Assembly (NCBI RefSeq): GCF_008042035.1
Contig: NZ_RDBL01000006.1
Location: 1,721,166 to 1,785,165, forward strand
DNA: 64,000 nt
Source of the DNA: Streptomyces sp. col6
GTDB taxonomy: Bacteria; Actinomycetota; Actinomycetes; Streptomycetales; Streptomycetaceae
Direction: 5' to 3'
Shown here: positions 25,575-34,620 of the stretch, piece after piece
Layout of the letters: the number at the start of each line of letters is the position of its first letter
How positions within the stretch are numbered: the stretch's first letter is position 1
Translations under genes and position numbers: made by a program
Notes under the pieces: generated by a model
What the model was told of the DNA's origin: nothing
The model's database searches: none
What the model saw: the letters and a program-made list of their open reading frames with translations, nothing else

Positions 25575-25798
25575 CCGGGGCGGATCGTCACCCGACGCCT
25601 TGCCACCCCGCGGAGGACCGTCGAAGTCGGCGGGCGGCTGCGGCCTCCGGCGCCGGCCGATGGGCCTGGGCGCAGCCTCCGAAGCGCCGCGTGCACCACC
25701 CTGCGCTAAAAGTCGGATATGTCGGGTTATCGTGCTGCGGTACTCACTCGCCGCCGGGCGGCTCCGCCTTCGCCGTCCCATTTCCTGCGAGAGAAGCG

Positions 25799-27625
25799 AT
25801 GCTCCAGGCCATCGGACTCACCAGCAACCGCTCCCGTGGACAAGCGCCCGCCGTGGACGACCTCACCTTCGACGCGGAGCAGGGCTGTGTCACCGCCCTG
25901 CTCGGGGCGCCTGGTTCCGGCAAGACCGAGGCGCTGCGGTTGATGCTCGAACTGGAGCCGGGCCGGGGCATCACCTACTTCCGGGGCAGGCCCCTGCACC
26001 GTGTGCCGCGCCCGGCCTGCGAGGTGGGAGTGGTGCTGGGTGACGTGCCGGGGCATCCCGCGCGAACGGTGCGCGGGCAACTGCGCATGCTCTGCGCCGC
26101 GGCGGGCGTCCCCGCGGTCAAGGCGGACGAACTGCTTGAGGCGGTGGGCCTCGCCGGCCTGGGGGACCAGCGCATCGGCACGCTCTCCCTCGGCATGGAC
26201 CGGAGGCTGGCGCTGGCCTGTGCGTTGCTCGGTGACCCGCACACGCTGCTCCTGGACGACCCGGCGGAGGGGCTGGCGCCGAGGGAGGCGGACTGGCTGC
26301 ACGGCATGCTGCGTTCCCACGCCGATCGGGGCGGAACGGTCCTGTTCGCCACCAGCGACCCCAAGGAGGCCGCGCGTTCGGCCGGGCGTGTGGTGACCAT
26401 CGACGGTGGGCGCCTGATCGCCGACCAGGACGGCGCGGCCTTCTCCCGTACCCGCCTACGGCCCCGCGTCGCCGTCCGCTCCCCGCAAGCAGCTCGCCTC
26501 GCCGCGATCGTCAGCAGGGAAGCGCGAGTTGCCCGGCGCTCCGTCGAGGTCGTCGCCGAGCCCGTCGGCAACCGGCTCTCCGTGTACGGCAGCAGCTGCG
26601 CGGAAGTCGGTGACGCCGCGTTCAGGCACGGGCTCCCCGTCCACCAACTCGCTGACGAGGTGGGCGACGTGGGCCCCGTCGGCACGGTCGGAGCGCGGGC
26701 CGAGGCCGAGGGCTCCTCCACGCACACGGCCGGAACCGCCGGCCCCGGAGCCCCAGCGCGCGAAGTCTCGGCCCACACCGCCGATGCCGCCCGCCGGCCG
26801 CTCCGGCCCCACGTGCGCGGGGAGGTTCCGCCGTCCATCAGACGGCGTCCGGCGCGGGGGCCACTGTGGCCGGTCCGCTACGAACTGCGCCGCTTGTTCG
26901 GGGTGCGGACCACCACCGTGATCATGGCCGTGGTGCTGACCGCTTCCGTCGGCCTGTCCGTACTTCTGGCCCGGGGCGGTGGTACGCCGCCGGTGCATGT
27001 GATCGCCGCCTGGCCCTCGCTGTTGCCGCTTCCGCCCGCCGCGCTCGGGGCCGGACTGCTGGGAGCACTGTCCTTCGGCGACGAGTTCCGCTACCCGGCG
27101 CTGGCCGCCGGCCGGGGAACGGTGCCCCGCAGATTCGGGCTGCTCCTCGCCAAGCTGGCGGTGTCCGCGGGCGTGGCGCTCCTGCTTGCGGTCCTGGTCG
27201 TGCTGGCGTCGGCCGAGACCCTTCGCATCGTGTACGGCGGTGGCTCGCTCCACGTCCCCGCGAATGCGGCTTCGCTGGCCGTGAGCTGGTTCGGGCTGAC
27301 CGTCGGCTGTGCCTGGGCCGGACTGCTGGCGGCCGGAGTCTTCCGGGTGACGGCTGCGGGCATCGCCGCCGTGCTCGCCGTACCCGTAGTGATGGTGCCG
27401 CTCGTCGAGCGGATGCCGAAGGCGTCGACCGCCCGTTCGATGGCCGGGCTTCCCGGCCGGCTGCGGGAGCTGGCCTGGTTCCAGTGGCCAGGAGCGGTGG
27501 ACCGGTGGCTGCTGGCCGCGATGCGGGTCGTGGCGCATCCCGTGGGAGCGGCCCTGAGTCTGTCGTTGGCGGCTCTCGTCTGCGCGTTTCTCTTCACCAG
27601 CCTTCGCGGCAGGGTCCGTTGGTGA
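25799..27625 (+). CDS. ABC transporter with ATPase and permease in one chain
   Basis: 608-residue protein. Residues 1-225 are an ABC ATPase: Walker A GAPGSGKT at 36-43, signature LSLGM, Walker B LLLDDPAEGL. The usual switch His is replaced by Ser (FATSDP), and the Q-loop Gln is also absent (VGVVLGD), as in the BcrA-like subgroup. A Gly/Thr/Ala-rich linker (about 270-355) leads to a permease domain with six hydrophobic segments from residue 370 to the end, the usual ABC-2 count. ATG 25799 follows GAGAGAAGC. Fused ATPase-permease proteins of this kind occur upstream of whiH in Streptomyces. The substrate is unknown. Confidence 0.86.
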   Translation: MLQAIGLTSNRSRGQAPAVDDLTFDAEQGCVTALLGAPGSGKTEALRLMLELEPGRGITYFRGRPLHRVPRPACEVGVVLGDVPGHPARTVRGQLRMLCAAAGVPAVKADELLEAVGLAGLGDQRIGTLSLGMDRRLALACALLGDPHTLLLDDPAEGLAPREADWLHGMLRSHADRGGTVLFATSDPKEAARSAGRVVTIDGGRLIADQDGAAFSRTRLRPRVAVRSPQAARLAAIVSREARVARRSVEVVAEPVGNRLSVYGSSCAEVGDAAFRHGLPVHQLADEVGDVGPVGTVGARAEAEGSSTHTAGTAGPGAPAREVSAHTADAARRPLRPHVRGEVPPSIRRRPARGPLWPVRYELRRLFGVRTTTVIMAVVLTASVGLSVLLARGGGTPPVHVIAAWPSLLPLPPAALGAGLLGALSFGDEFRYPALAAGRGTVPRRFGLLLAKLAVSAGVALLLAVLVVLASAETLRIVYGGGSLHVPANAASLAVSWFGLTVGCAWAGLLAAGVFRVTAAGIAAVLAVPVVMVPLVERMPKASTARSMAGLPGRLRELAWFQWPGAVDRWLLAAMRVVAHPVGAALSLSLAALVCAFLFTSLRGRVRW

Positions 27626-27713
27626 TCGCGCGGCGTGATCGGAGGGGCGAGTTTCCATAGCCCTCTTCGAGGCGTCCGGTTTATACCAGTAAGGCGTCAA
27701 TTGAGGGGCTGGT

Positions 27714-27721
27714 GCCGATCA
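27714..27721 (+). promoter_or_regulatory. Sigma-WhiG-type -10 element for whiH
   Basis: GCCGATCA differs at one position from the sigma-28/WhiG -10 consensus GCCGATAA. An upstream TCAA at 27697-27700 may serve as the -35 element (consensus TAAA), although its spacing is about two bases short. whiH is known to depend on WhiG. About 60 nt of leader precede the whiH GTG. Confidence 0.6.
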
Positions 27722-27784
27722 CCCTTTCGTGTGCTTTTCAGCAAAGACCTCAAGGGGTGGCTGGGACCCGCCGACAAAGGATGC

Positions 27785-28672
27785 GTGAGTACCCTTGCGC
27801 ACACCATGATGACCACCGCCCGCTCCGCCGACTCCGGCCTCGCCGGTCCGGGCGAACTCGACCGATACCCGTACGCGGAGGCGCCGGCCGGCGAGCGCGC
27901 CGCCGCGCGCTCCTGGAGTGGTCCCGATGCCGAGCTCGGCCGGGTGGGCCGACGGGGATCGGCCAGCCGTGGCCGCGGACTGCACGGCCAACTTGTTCAG
28001 CAGCTGGGGCAGATGATCGTCTCCGGTGACCTCGGCGCGGACCGCCCCCTGGTGCCGGAAGAGATCGGCCAGCGTTTCGAGGTTTCCAGGACCGTCGTGC
28101 GGGAATCGCTGCGCGTGCTGGAAGCGAAGGGGCTGGTCAGCGCCCGCCCCAATGTAGGTACCCGGGTGCGGCCGGTCAGTGACTGGAATCTGCTCGATCC
28201 CGACATCATCGAATGGCGCGCCTTCGGCCCGCAGCGTGATGACCAGCGCCGCGAGCTGGGTGATCTCCGCTGGACGATCGAGCCCTTGGCGGCTCGCCTC
28301 GCCGCGGGGCATGGGCGTGAGGATATTCAGCAGCGCCTTGCCGACATGGTCGAGATCATGGGACACGCGCTCGGGCAGGGCGACATGATCACGTGTGCCC
28401 GTGCCGATGCGGAGTTCCACTCCCTGCTCATCCAGGCCGCGGGCAACCGGATGCTGGAGCACCTTTCCGGAATCGTCTCCGCCGCCCTGCAGGTCTCCGG
28501 GGGTCCGGCCACCTCGTGCGACCGGCCCAGTGAGGCATCTCTGGCCCTGCACGCACGCATTGTCGATGCGCTCGCGTCCGGTGACTCCGCGGGCGCCGAG
28601 ACCGCCATGCGCCAGTTGCTGGTGGGCCACCACGAGGCGGAGCGAGTGGTGCCGGCGCCGCGCGAGCACTGA
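27785..28672 (+). CDS. whiH: Sporulation regulator WhiH (GntR family, FadR type)
   Basis: 295-residue transcription factor needed for septation and spore maturation in aerial hyphae. It has a Ser/Gly-rich N-terminus, a GntR winged helix at about 60-125 (LHGQLVQQLGQMIVSGDLG ... EEIGQRFEVSRTVVRESLR, VLEAKGLVSARPNVGTRV), and an all-helical FCD ligand domain with its metal His residues (AEFHSLLI, ALHARIVDAL, LLVGHHEAE). GTG 27785 with AAAGGA gives the known WhiH length and N-terminus (STLAHTMM). The signature Asn-Leu-Leu-Asp-Pro-Asp-Ile-Ile-Glu-Trp and its position directly upstream of hrdB agree with S. coelicolor. A WhiG-like promoter precedes it. The effector is not known. Confidence 0.95.
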   Translation: MSTLAHTMMTTARSADSGLAGPGELDRYPYAEAPAGERAAARSWSGPDAELGRVGRRGSASRGRGLHGQLVQQLGQMIVSGDLGADRPLVPEEIGQRFEVSRTVVRESLRVLEAKGLVSARPNVGTRVRPVSDWNLLDPDIIEWRAFGPQRDDQRRELGDLRWTIEPLAARLAAGHGREDIQQRLADMVEIMGHALGQGDMITCARADAEFHSLLIQAAGNRMLEHLSGIVSAALQVSGGPATSCDRPSEASLALHARIVDALASGDSAGAETAMRQLLVGHHEAERVVPAPREH

Positions 28673-28701
28673 CCGCGGCGCGGGCGAGGTGTACGCGCCA
28701 T

Positions 28702-28732
28702 GTGCCGTCGGACCTGGGCGGTCCGGCGGCAC
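28702..28732 (+). terminator. Terminator after whiH
   Basis: 13-bp stem with one G-U pair, GTGCCGTCGGACC against GGTCCGGCGGCAC, loop TGGGC, 30 nt after the whiH stop. Confidence 0.75.
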
Positions 28733-28804
28733 AAGGGCGGGGAGATGTCACGTTAGTCGTGTTCATACCAAAATCAGGTGTGACTCGGGCCACGCGGATC
28801 GGAC

Positions 28805-28831
28805 GTAACACTCCTCGAAACAGCGCGATGA
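28805..28831 (+). promoter_or_regulatory. hrdB promoter with ECF-type elements
   Basis: GTAAC (28805-28809) is followed by 16 nt and CGATGA (28826-28831). This fits the promoter class reported for hrdB transcription by the ECF sigma factor ShbA. The spacer between whiH and hrdB is 323 nt; apart from the whiH terminator and this promoter I see only a long 5' leader of about 160 nt. Confidence 0.66.
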
Positions 28832-28995
28832 CTTAAGAGGTGACCGTCACAGAAGGAATACAGCAGCCGTTCCGGGCGCTGTGCAGTTCTGAGGCCTAGC
28901 CCGCGCCGTCGGTGCATTCCCCGCCCGGCGGTCGTCGGTTCCAGCCCTCTCCGGGCCGGGCCGGAAGCCGTTTCCATCGTTCCGAGAGGTTGTTC

Positions 28996-30546
28996 GTGTC
29001 GGCCAGCACATCCCGTACGCTCCCGCCGGAGATCGCCGAGTCCGAATCCGTGATGGCGCTCATTGAGCGGGGAAAGGCTGATGGGCAGATCGCCGGCGAC
29101 GACGTGCGTCGGGCCTTCGAGGCTGACCAGATTCCGCCAACCCAGTGGAAGAACGTTCTGCGCAGCCTCAACCAGATCCTCGAGGAAGAGGGTGTGACGC
29201 TGATGGTCAGTGCCGCGGAGCCGTCGAAGCGCGCCCGCAAGAGCAGCGTTGCAGCGAAGAGCCCGGCCAAGCGCACCGCCACCAAGACCGTCGCGGCCAA
29301 GACCGCGGTGACACGGACTGTCGCGGCGCCCGCCGCACCGTCCGCCGAGCCCGTGGACCCGGCGGCCGAGGACGCCCCGGCGGCCGCGCCCGCGAAGAAG
29401 GCCGCAGCCAAGAAGACGGCTGCCAAGAAGACCGCCGCGAAGAAGACGGCTGCCAAGAAGACCGCCTCCAAGAAGGCCGGCAAGCAGGACGACGAGATCC
29501 TCGACGGCGACGACGTCGCCGAAGAGGTCAAGGCGGGCAAGGGCGAGGAAGAGGAGGGCGAGGGCGAGAACAAGGGCTTCGTCCTCTCCGACGACGACGA
29601 GGACGACGCGCCCGCGCAGCAGGTCGCCGTCGCCGGTGCCACGGCCGACCCGGTCAAGGACTACCTGAAGCAGATCGGCAAGGTCCCGCTCCTCAACGCC
29701 GAGCAGGAGGTCGAGCTCGCCAAGCGCATCGAGGCGGGTCTGTTCGCCGAGGACAAGCTGGCGAACGCCGACAAGCTCGCCCCCAAGCTCAAGCGCGAGC
29801 TGGAGATCATCGCCGAGGACGGCCGTCGCGCCAAGAACCACCTGCTGGAGGCCAACCTCCGTCTCGTGGTCTCGCTGGCCAAGCGCTACACCGGCCGCGG
29901 CATGCTCTTCCTGGACCTGATCCAGGAGGGCAACCTCGGTCTGATCCGCGCGGTGGAGAAGTTCGACTACACCAAGGGCTACAAGTTCTCCACGTATGCC
30001 ACCTGGTGGATCCGTCAGGCGATCACCCGCGCCATGGCCGACCAGGCCCGCACCATCCGAATCCCGGTGCACATGGTCGAGGTCATCAACAAGCTCGCGC
30101 GCGTCCAGCGCCAGATGCTCCAGGACCTGGGCCGTGAGCCCACCCCGGAGGAGCTGGCCAAGGAACTCGACATGACCCCCGAGAAGGTCATCGAGGTCCA
30201 GAAGTACGGCCGTGAGCCGATCTCCCTCCACACCCCGCTGGGCGAGGACGGGGACAGCGAGTTCGGTGACCTGATCGAGGACTCCGAGGCGGTCGTGCCG
30301 GCCGACGCGGTGAGCTTCACGCTGCTCCAGGAGCAGCTGCACTCGGTGCTGGACACGCTGTCCGAGCGTGAGGCCGGTGTGGTCTCCATGCGCTTCGGGC
30401 TCACCGACGGGCAGCCGAAGACGCTGGACGAAATCGGCAAGGTCTACGGCGTGACGCGCGAGCGCATCCGACAGATCGAGTCCAAGACCATGTCGAAGCT
30501 GCGTCACCCGTCGCGGTCGCAGGTCCTGCGGGACTACCTCGACTAG
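28996..30546 (+). CDS. hrdB: Principal sigma factor HrdB
   Basis: 516-residue primary sigma-70 factor. Region 1.1 ([18 protein letters not shown] onward) is followed by a long Lys/Ala-rich and then acidic linker (residues 85-210). Region 1.2 starts at [16 protein letters not shown], region 2 contains [26 protein letters not shown] and the -10-binding helix [13 protein letters not shown], region 3 follows, and region 4 has the -35 recognition helix in [14 protein letters not shown] 28996 with GAGAGG gives the known HrdB start. It is followed by a strong terminator and is transcribed alone. Transcription is likely by an ECF-type promoter. Confidence 0.98.
   Translation: MSASTSRTLPPEIAESESVMALIERGKADGQIAGDDVRRAFEADQIPPTQWKNVLRSLNQILEEEGVTLMVSAAEPSKRARKSSVAAKSPAKRTATKTVAAKTAVTRTVAAPAAPSAEPVDPAAEDAPAAAPAKKAAAKKTAAKKTAAKKTAAKKTASKKAGKQDDEILDGDDVAEEVKAGKGEEEEGEGENKGFVLSDDDEDDAPAQQVAVAGATADPVKDYLKQIGKVPLLNAEQEVELAKRIEAGLFAEDKLANADKLAPKLKRELEIIAEDGRRAKNHLLEANLRLVVSLAKRYTGRGMLFLDLIQEGNLGLIRAVEKFDYTKGYKFSTYATWWIRQAITRAMADQARTIRIPVHMVEVINKLARVQRQMLQDLGREPTPEELAKELDMTPEKVIEVQKYGREPISLHTPLGEDGDSEFGDLIEDSEAVVPADAVSFTLLQEQLHSVLDTLSEREAGVVSMRFGLTDGQPKTLDEIGKVYGVTRERIRQIESKTMSKLRHPSRSQVLRDYLD
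29395..29484 (+). repeat. Six 15-nt tandem repeats in hrdB coding Lys-Lys-x-Ala-Ala units
   Basis: Six units, each beginning AAGAAG, start at 29395, 29410, 29425, 29440, 29455 and 29470. They encode repeated K-K-(T/A)-A-(A/S) blocks like those of histone H1 tails. They sit in the variable linker between regions 1.1 and 1.2, so copy number probably varies among species. Confidence 0.9.
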
Positions 30547-30568
30547 GTCGACGGCGGCATTACGCGCA

Positions 30569-30605
30569 ACGAGGGCCCGGATCCCATGGGGAACCGGGCC
30601 CTCGT
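30569..30605 (+). terminator. hrdB terminator
   Basis: Perfect 12-bp stem, ACGAGGGCCCGG against CCGGGCCCTCGT, with a 13-nt loop, 22 nt after the hrdB stop. Confidence 0.85.
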
Positions 30606-30723
30606 ACTGTGCGCCCTGATCCATGCGGGAATCACCGACGTCTCCGCACGGAGCGGAGGTGCGCATCGGCGTCGCCGGAATGACTCTGGGTAGGCATGGT
30701 CCATCACAGAGTCAGGAGTACGC

Positions 30724-31554
30724 ATGTCCCGCACCATCGTCCGCACCATGACCGGGGCGCTCGCCCTCGCCGCCGCCACGGCCGTGATACCGCTCGCGTC
30801 CCCCGTCCCGGCGGTCGCGGACAGCATCGTCATCGGAGGTCAGCCCGCCCACGTCGCGGACAGCCCGTGGGTGGTGGCCCTGTCCAGCCGTGACCGGTTC
30901 GGGGGTACCAGGGCCGGCCAGTTCTGCGGCGGCGTCGTGGTGGAGCCGAAGAAGGTGCTCACCGCCGCGCACTGCCTGAGCCGGGAAGCCCTGGGTACCG
31001 ATGTCGACCAGGTCGACGATCTTCGGATCATCTCCGGCCGGGACGAGCTGAACGGCGCGGGTGGCAAGGAGATCCCGGTGAGCGGGACGTGGGTCAATCC
31101 CGGGTTCGACGCCACCACCAACAGCGGGGACGTGGCCGTACTGACGCTCTCCGAGGCGCTGCCCGAAGGGGACACGATCCCGATGGCGAAGGCCGGTGAC
31201 TCCGCGTACGAGGCGGGCACCCCGGCGGTCGTCTACGGCTGGGGTGACACCACGGGCTACGGCGACTACGCGTCGTCGCTCAGGTCGGCCCAGGTGAGCA
31301 TCCTGCCCGACAGTTCGTGCGAGCAGGCCTACCCGGGCGGCAGAAACGGCGCGTACGACGCCGCATCGATGCTCTGCGCGGGCGAACCCGCGGGTGGGTA
31401 CGACGCCTGCCAGGGAGACAGTGGAGGGCCTCTGGTGGCCCAGGGGCGGCTCGTGGGGCTGGTGTCGTGGGGGAACGGCTGCGGGCAGGCCGGGAGCCCC
31501 GGCGTCTACACGCGGATCTCCGCAGCCATCGGGTGGATGGCCGACGCCGGCTGA
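30724..31554 (+). CDS. Secreted trypsin-like serine protease (S1A)
   Basis: 276-residue precursor. A signal peptide (two Arg, hydrophobic GALALAAATAVIPLA, cleavage after AVA near residue 32) is followed directly by a chymotrypsin-fold domain starting SIVIGG, so activation needs little or no propeptide removal. The catalytic triad is His83 (TAAHC), Asp136 (NSGDVAVL) and Ser233 (GDSGGPL). Asp in YDACQGDSGG six residues before Ser indicates trypsin-like preference for Arg/Lys. Six Cys allow three disulfides. ATG 30724 is preceded by AGGAG. It probably digests protein or mycelial substrates outside the cell. Confidence 0.95.
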   Translation: MSRTIVRTMTGALALAAATAVIPLASPVPAVADSIVIGGQPAHVADSPWVVALSSRDRFGGTRAGQFCGGVVVEPKKVLTAAHCLSREALGTDVDQVDDLRIISGRDELNGAGGKEIPVSGTWVNPGFDATTNSGDVAVLTLSEALPEGDTIPMAKAGDSAYEAGTPAVVYGWGDTTGYGDYASSLRSAQVSILPDSSCEQAYPGGRNGAYDAASMLCAGEPAGGYDACQGDSGGPLVAQGRLVGLVSWGNGCGQAGSPGVYTRISAAIGWMADAG

Positions 31555-31580
31555 CCGGCGCAGGCTCCGCGAGTACGAGA

Positions 31581-31615
31581 ACGGGCGGCTTCCCCTCAGC
31601 GGGGAGGCCGCCCGT
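31581..31615. terminator. Bidirectional terminator after the protease gene
   Basis: 15-bp stem with one G-U pair (31581-31595 against 31601-31615), loop TCAGC, between convergent stops. Confidence 0.8.
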
Positions 31616-31660
31616 CGGCCGGTCCGGGACCGACCCCTGGCTCGTCGTGGATGCGAGGTG

Positions 31661-31891
31661 TCAGTGTTCCTCTTCGGCGGCTTGGGTCTGCACGGCCGTC
31701 AGCCGGTCCGTCTCATCCTGTATTTCCGCGGCGATCTTCTTGAGTTCCGGCTCGAACTTGCGACCGTGGTGGGCGCAGAAGAGCAGTTCACCGCCACTGA
31801 TGAGCACGACGCGCAGGTAGGCCTGGGCGCCGCAACGGTCACAGCGGTCTGCTGCGGTCAGCGGGCTCGCGGGGGTCAGAACAGTAGTCAC
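31661..31891 (-). CDS. Small zinc-ribbon-like protein (DUF7455 type)
   Basis: 76-residue protein conserved across actinobacteria; the function is unknown. A CDRCGAQAY knuckle (residues 17-25) and a later Cys-Ala-His-His form a likely zinc site, followed by a charged coiled helix (LKKIAAEIQDETDRLTAVQTQAAEEE). The GTG start at 31891 has AAGAGG just upstream. It is divergent from parE across 434 bp and often lies beside this topoisomerase gene, possibly as a regulator or partner. Confidence 0.82.
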   Translation of the reverse strand: MTTVLTPASPLTAADRCDRCGAQAYLRVVLISGGELLFCAHHGRKFEPELKKIAAEIQDETDRLTAVQTQAAEEEH

Positions 31892-32325
31892 GTCGCCTCT
31901 TCTCTAGCTCGACGAGCTGTCGTACCAGGGTCAACATCCAACCAGGCCGAAAACGTTCCCGCTCGTGGCTTTTCTTCGAAACTTCTTCTCGGTATGGCTG
32001 TCTGTTGCCGGTTCGCGGCGAATGTGCCGTATTGCGTGGCGCTACGGTTTCGCGTTGCTTGGCTTGGTCAGTCCGGGCCGGCTGGCTTGCCGGTTGTTCA
32101 TGAGGACGTGCCCGGAGCCTAAATGGTTCATGCCTGGAAGGGAACGTGATGTGCACGTCACTCCAAGGAGGGATCGAACAGATAAGCGAATCTGGTTTAG
32201 TCTGAGGGTTCTTCGAGGGTGGCGTTTCACCCGCTCTACCAGGCCTCGGTACCCTCACAGCGGCAACCGAAGCCGAGCCCGTGACCCACTGGGCCCCAAA
32301 TGAAATTCAGCGAGGAGCGAACCGC
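31892..32325. other. Intergenic region upstream of parE
   Basis: 434 bp with no credible coding frame. It is slightly less GC-rich in places and must hold the divergent promoters of parE and the small zinc protein. The only striking element is a near-perfect 16-bp palindrome at 32146-32161 (listed separately). I saw no tRNA or named RNA family. Confidence 0.7.
32146..32161. promoter_or_regulatory. 16-bp near-palindrome upstream of parE
   Basis: GTGATGTGCACGTCAC is symmetric at 7 of 8 positions per arm (centre TGCA). It is 165 bp upstream of the parE start, in a promoter region. It may be an operator, but the binding protein is unknown. Confidence 0.45.
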
Positions 32326-34446
32326 GTGACCGCCGATACGTCCGTGCCGTCCACTGCGCTGCTGACCGGAGCAGACCGAGACGGTTCCAACTACACCGCG
32401 CGGCACCTGCTCGTACTCGAGGGGCTCGAAGCGGTTCGTAAGCGCCCTGGCATGTACATCGGGTCCACCGACAGCCGCGGTCTGATGCACTGCCTCTGGG
32501 AGATCATCGACAACTCCGTCGATGAGGCCCTCGGCGGCTACTGCGACCACATCGAGGTCGTCCTCCACGACGACAACTCCGTAGAGGTCCGCGACAACGG
32601 CCGGGGCATCCCCATCGACGTCGAGCCCAAGACCGGCTTGTCCGGTGTCGAGGTCGTGATGACCAAGCTGCACGCCGGAGGCAAGTTCGGTGGCGGCTCC
32701 TACGCCGCGTCCGGCGGGCTGCACGGCGTGGGCGCTTCCGTGGTCAACGCGCTCTCCGCCCGGCTCGACGTCGAGGTCGACCGCAACAGCGCGACCCATT
32801 CGATCAGCTTCCGGCGCGGTGTTCCGGGGATCTTTACCGAGCAGGGCCCGGACAGCCCGTTCGACCCGGCCAACGGACTGCGCAAGGGCAAGCGAGTCCC
32901 GAAGGCGCGTACCGGTACGAGGGTGCGGTACTGGGCCGACCGGCAGATCTTCCTCAAGGACGCCAAGCTCGCTCTGGAGACGCTGTACCAGCGGGCCCGC
33001 CAGACGGCCTTCCTCGTCCCCGGCCTGACCATCGTCGTGCGCGACGAGCGGGGTGTGGACGGTGCGGGCAAGACGGAGGAAACCTTCCGCTTCGACGGAG
33101 GCATCAGCGAGTTCTGCGAGTACCTCGCGCAGGACAAGGCAGTCTGCGACGTTCTGCGCCTGACCGGGCAGGGCACGTTCAAGGAGACCGTTCCGGTCCT
33201 GGACGACCGCGGCCACATGACGCCCACCGAGGTCACGCGCGAGCTGGGCGTCGACATCGCGCTGCGCTGGGGCACCGGATACGAGACGAACGTGAAGTCC
33301 TTCGTCAACATCATCGCCACCCCCAAGGGCGGCACCCACGTCACCGGCTTCGAGCGTTCCGTGACCAGGACGGTCAACGAGGTGCTGCGCTCCGCGAAGC
33401 TGCTGCGCGTGGCGGAGGACGACATCGTCAAGGACGACGCCCTGGAGGGCCTCACCGCGGTCGTGACCGTACGCCTGGCAGAGCCGCAGTTCGAAGGGCA
33501 GACGAAGGAGGTCCTCGGCACTTCGGCGGCCAACCGGATCGTCGCCAATGTCGTGGCCAAGGAGCTCAAGGCGTTCCTGACCTCCACGAAGCGGGACGCG
33601 AAGGCCCAGGCCAGGGCCGTACTCGACAAGGCGGTGGCCGCAGCCCGCACCAGGATCGCAGCCCGCCAGCACAAGGACGCCCAGCGGCGCAAGACGGCGC
33701 TGGAGTCGTCCTCGCTGCCGGCGAAGCTCGCCGACTGCCGCAGCGACGACGTGGAGCGCAGCGAGCTGTTCATCGTGGAGGGCGACTCCGCGCTGGGTAC
33801 GGCGAAGCTCGCCCGGAACAGCGAGTTCCAGGCGCTGCTGCCGATCCGCGGCAAGATTCTCAACGTTCAGAAGGCGTCGGTTTCCGACATGCTGAAGAAC
33901 GCCGAGTGCGGTGCGATCATCCAGGTCATAGGAGCCGGCTCCGGGCGGACCTTCGACATCGACGCCGCCCGGTACGGCAAGATCGTTCTGCTGGTCGACG
34001 CGGACGTCGACGGCGCGCACATCCGCATCCTGCTGCTGACGCTCTTCCAGCGGTACATGCGGCCGATGGTCGAGGCGGGCCGGGTCTTCGCCGCCGTGCC
34101 CCCGCTCCACCGGATCGAACTGGTCCAGCCGAAGAAGGGCCAGGACAAGTACATCTACACCTACTCGGACAACGAACTGCGCCAGCGACTGCTGGAGCTC
34201 CAGCGCAAGAACATCCGCTACAAGGACTCGATCCAGCGCTACAAGGGCCTGGGCGAGATGGACGCGGACCAGCTGGCGGAGACGACGATGGACCCGCGCC
34301 ACCGCACGCTGCGGCGGATCAACATCGGTGACCTGGAATCGTCCGAGAAGGTCTTCGACCTGCTGATGGGCAACGAGGTGGCACCTCGCAAGGAGTTCAT
34401 CACCAGTTCGGCGGCCACGCTGGACCGCTCGCGCATCGACGTCTGA
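32326..34446 (+). CDS. parE: DNA topoisomerase IV subunit B (ParE)
   Basis: 706-residue ATPase subunit of the type II topoisomerase that separates daughter chromosomes. GHKL ATPase motifs: EIIDNSVDEALGGY (Glu for ATP hydrolysis), DNGRGIPID, the ATP lid around GGSYAASGGLHGVG and SVVNALS, and the switch Lys in QTKEVLG. The TOPRIM domain begins ELFIVEGDSALGTAK, with the acidic pair in LLVDADVDGAHIR. The GTG start at 32326 is preceded by GAGGAG. It is one of two GyrB-like genes expected in Streptomyces; parC, its partner, is 10 kb downstream on the other strand, not in an operon. Two strong hairpins follow. The divergent small zinc protein is a usual neighbour. Confidence 0.94.
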   Translation: MTADTSVPSTALLTGADRDGSNYTARHLLVLEGLEAVRKRPGMYIGSTDSRGLMHCLWEIIDNSVDEALGGYCDHIEVVLHDDNSVEVRDNGRGIPIDVEPKTGLSGVEVVMTKLHAGGKFGGGSYAASGGLHGVGASVVNALSARLDVEVDRNSATHSISFRRGVPGIFTEQGPDSPFDPANGLRKGKRVPKARTGTRVRYWADRQIFLKDAKLALETLYQRARQTAFLVPGLTIVVRDERGVDGAGKTEETFRFDGGISEFCEYLAQDKAVCDVLRLTGQGTFKETVPVLDDRGHMTPTEVTRELGVDIALRWGTGYETNVKSFVNIIATPKGGTHVTGFERSVTRTVNEVLRSAKLLRVAEDDIVKDDALEGLTAVVTVRLAEPQFEGQTKEVLGTSAANRIVANVVAKELKAFLTSTKRDAKAQARAVLDKAVAAARTRIAARQHKDAQRRKTALESSSLPAKLADCRSDDVERSELFIVEGDSALGTAKLARNSEFQALLPIRGKILNVQKASVSDMLKNAECGAIIQVIGAGSGRTFDIDAARYGKIVLLVDADVDGAHIRILLLTLFQRYMRPMVEAGRVFAAVPPLHRIELVQPKKGQDKYIYTYSDNELRQRLLELQRKNIRYKDSIQRYKGLGEMDADQLAETTMDPRHRTLRRINIGDLESSEKVFDLLMGNEVAPRKEFITSSAATLDRSRIDV

Positions 34447-34465
34447 GCGTCCGGCCCTGGGCCGG

Positions 34466-34524
34466 GGCGATGTCCGGTGCCGTCCGGCATCGGACATCGC
34501 CGTCTCCACCCGTGGGTGGAGACG
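34466..34524 (+). terminator. Tandem terminator hairpins after parE
   Basis: Two hairpins lie back to back. The first, 34466-34501, has a 17-bp stem with one G-U pair and loop TC. The second, 34501-34524, has a perfect 11-bp stem (CGTCTCCACCC against GGGTGGAGACG) and loop GT. The unusual doubling isolates the highly expressed topoisomerase gene. Confidence 0.82.
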
Positions 34525-34620
34525 GCCTCTCCACCCATGATCCACCCTGGAGCCGATCTGCTGAGCCGGACTCTTCCGTAGCTTCGGAGGTGCAGAACTT
34601 CTCGCACCTCGGAGGCGCCC

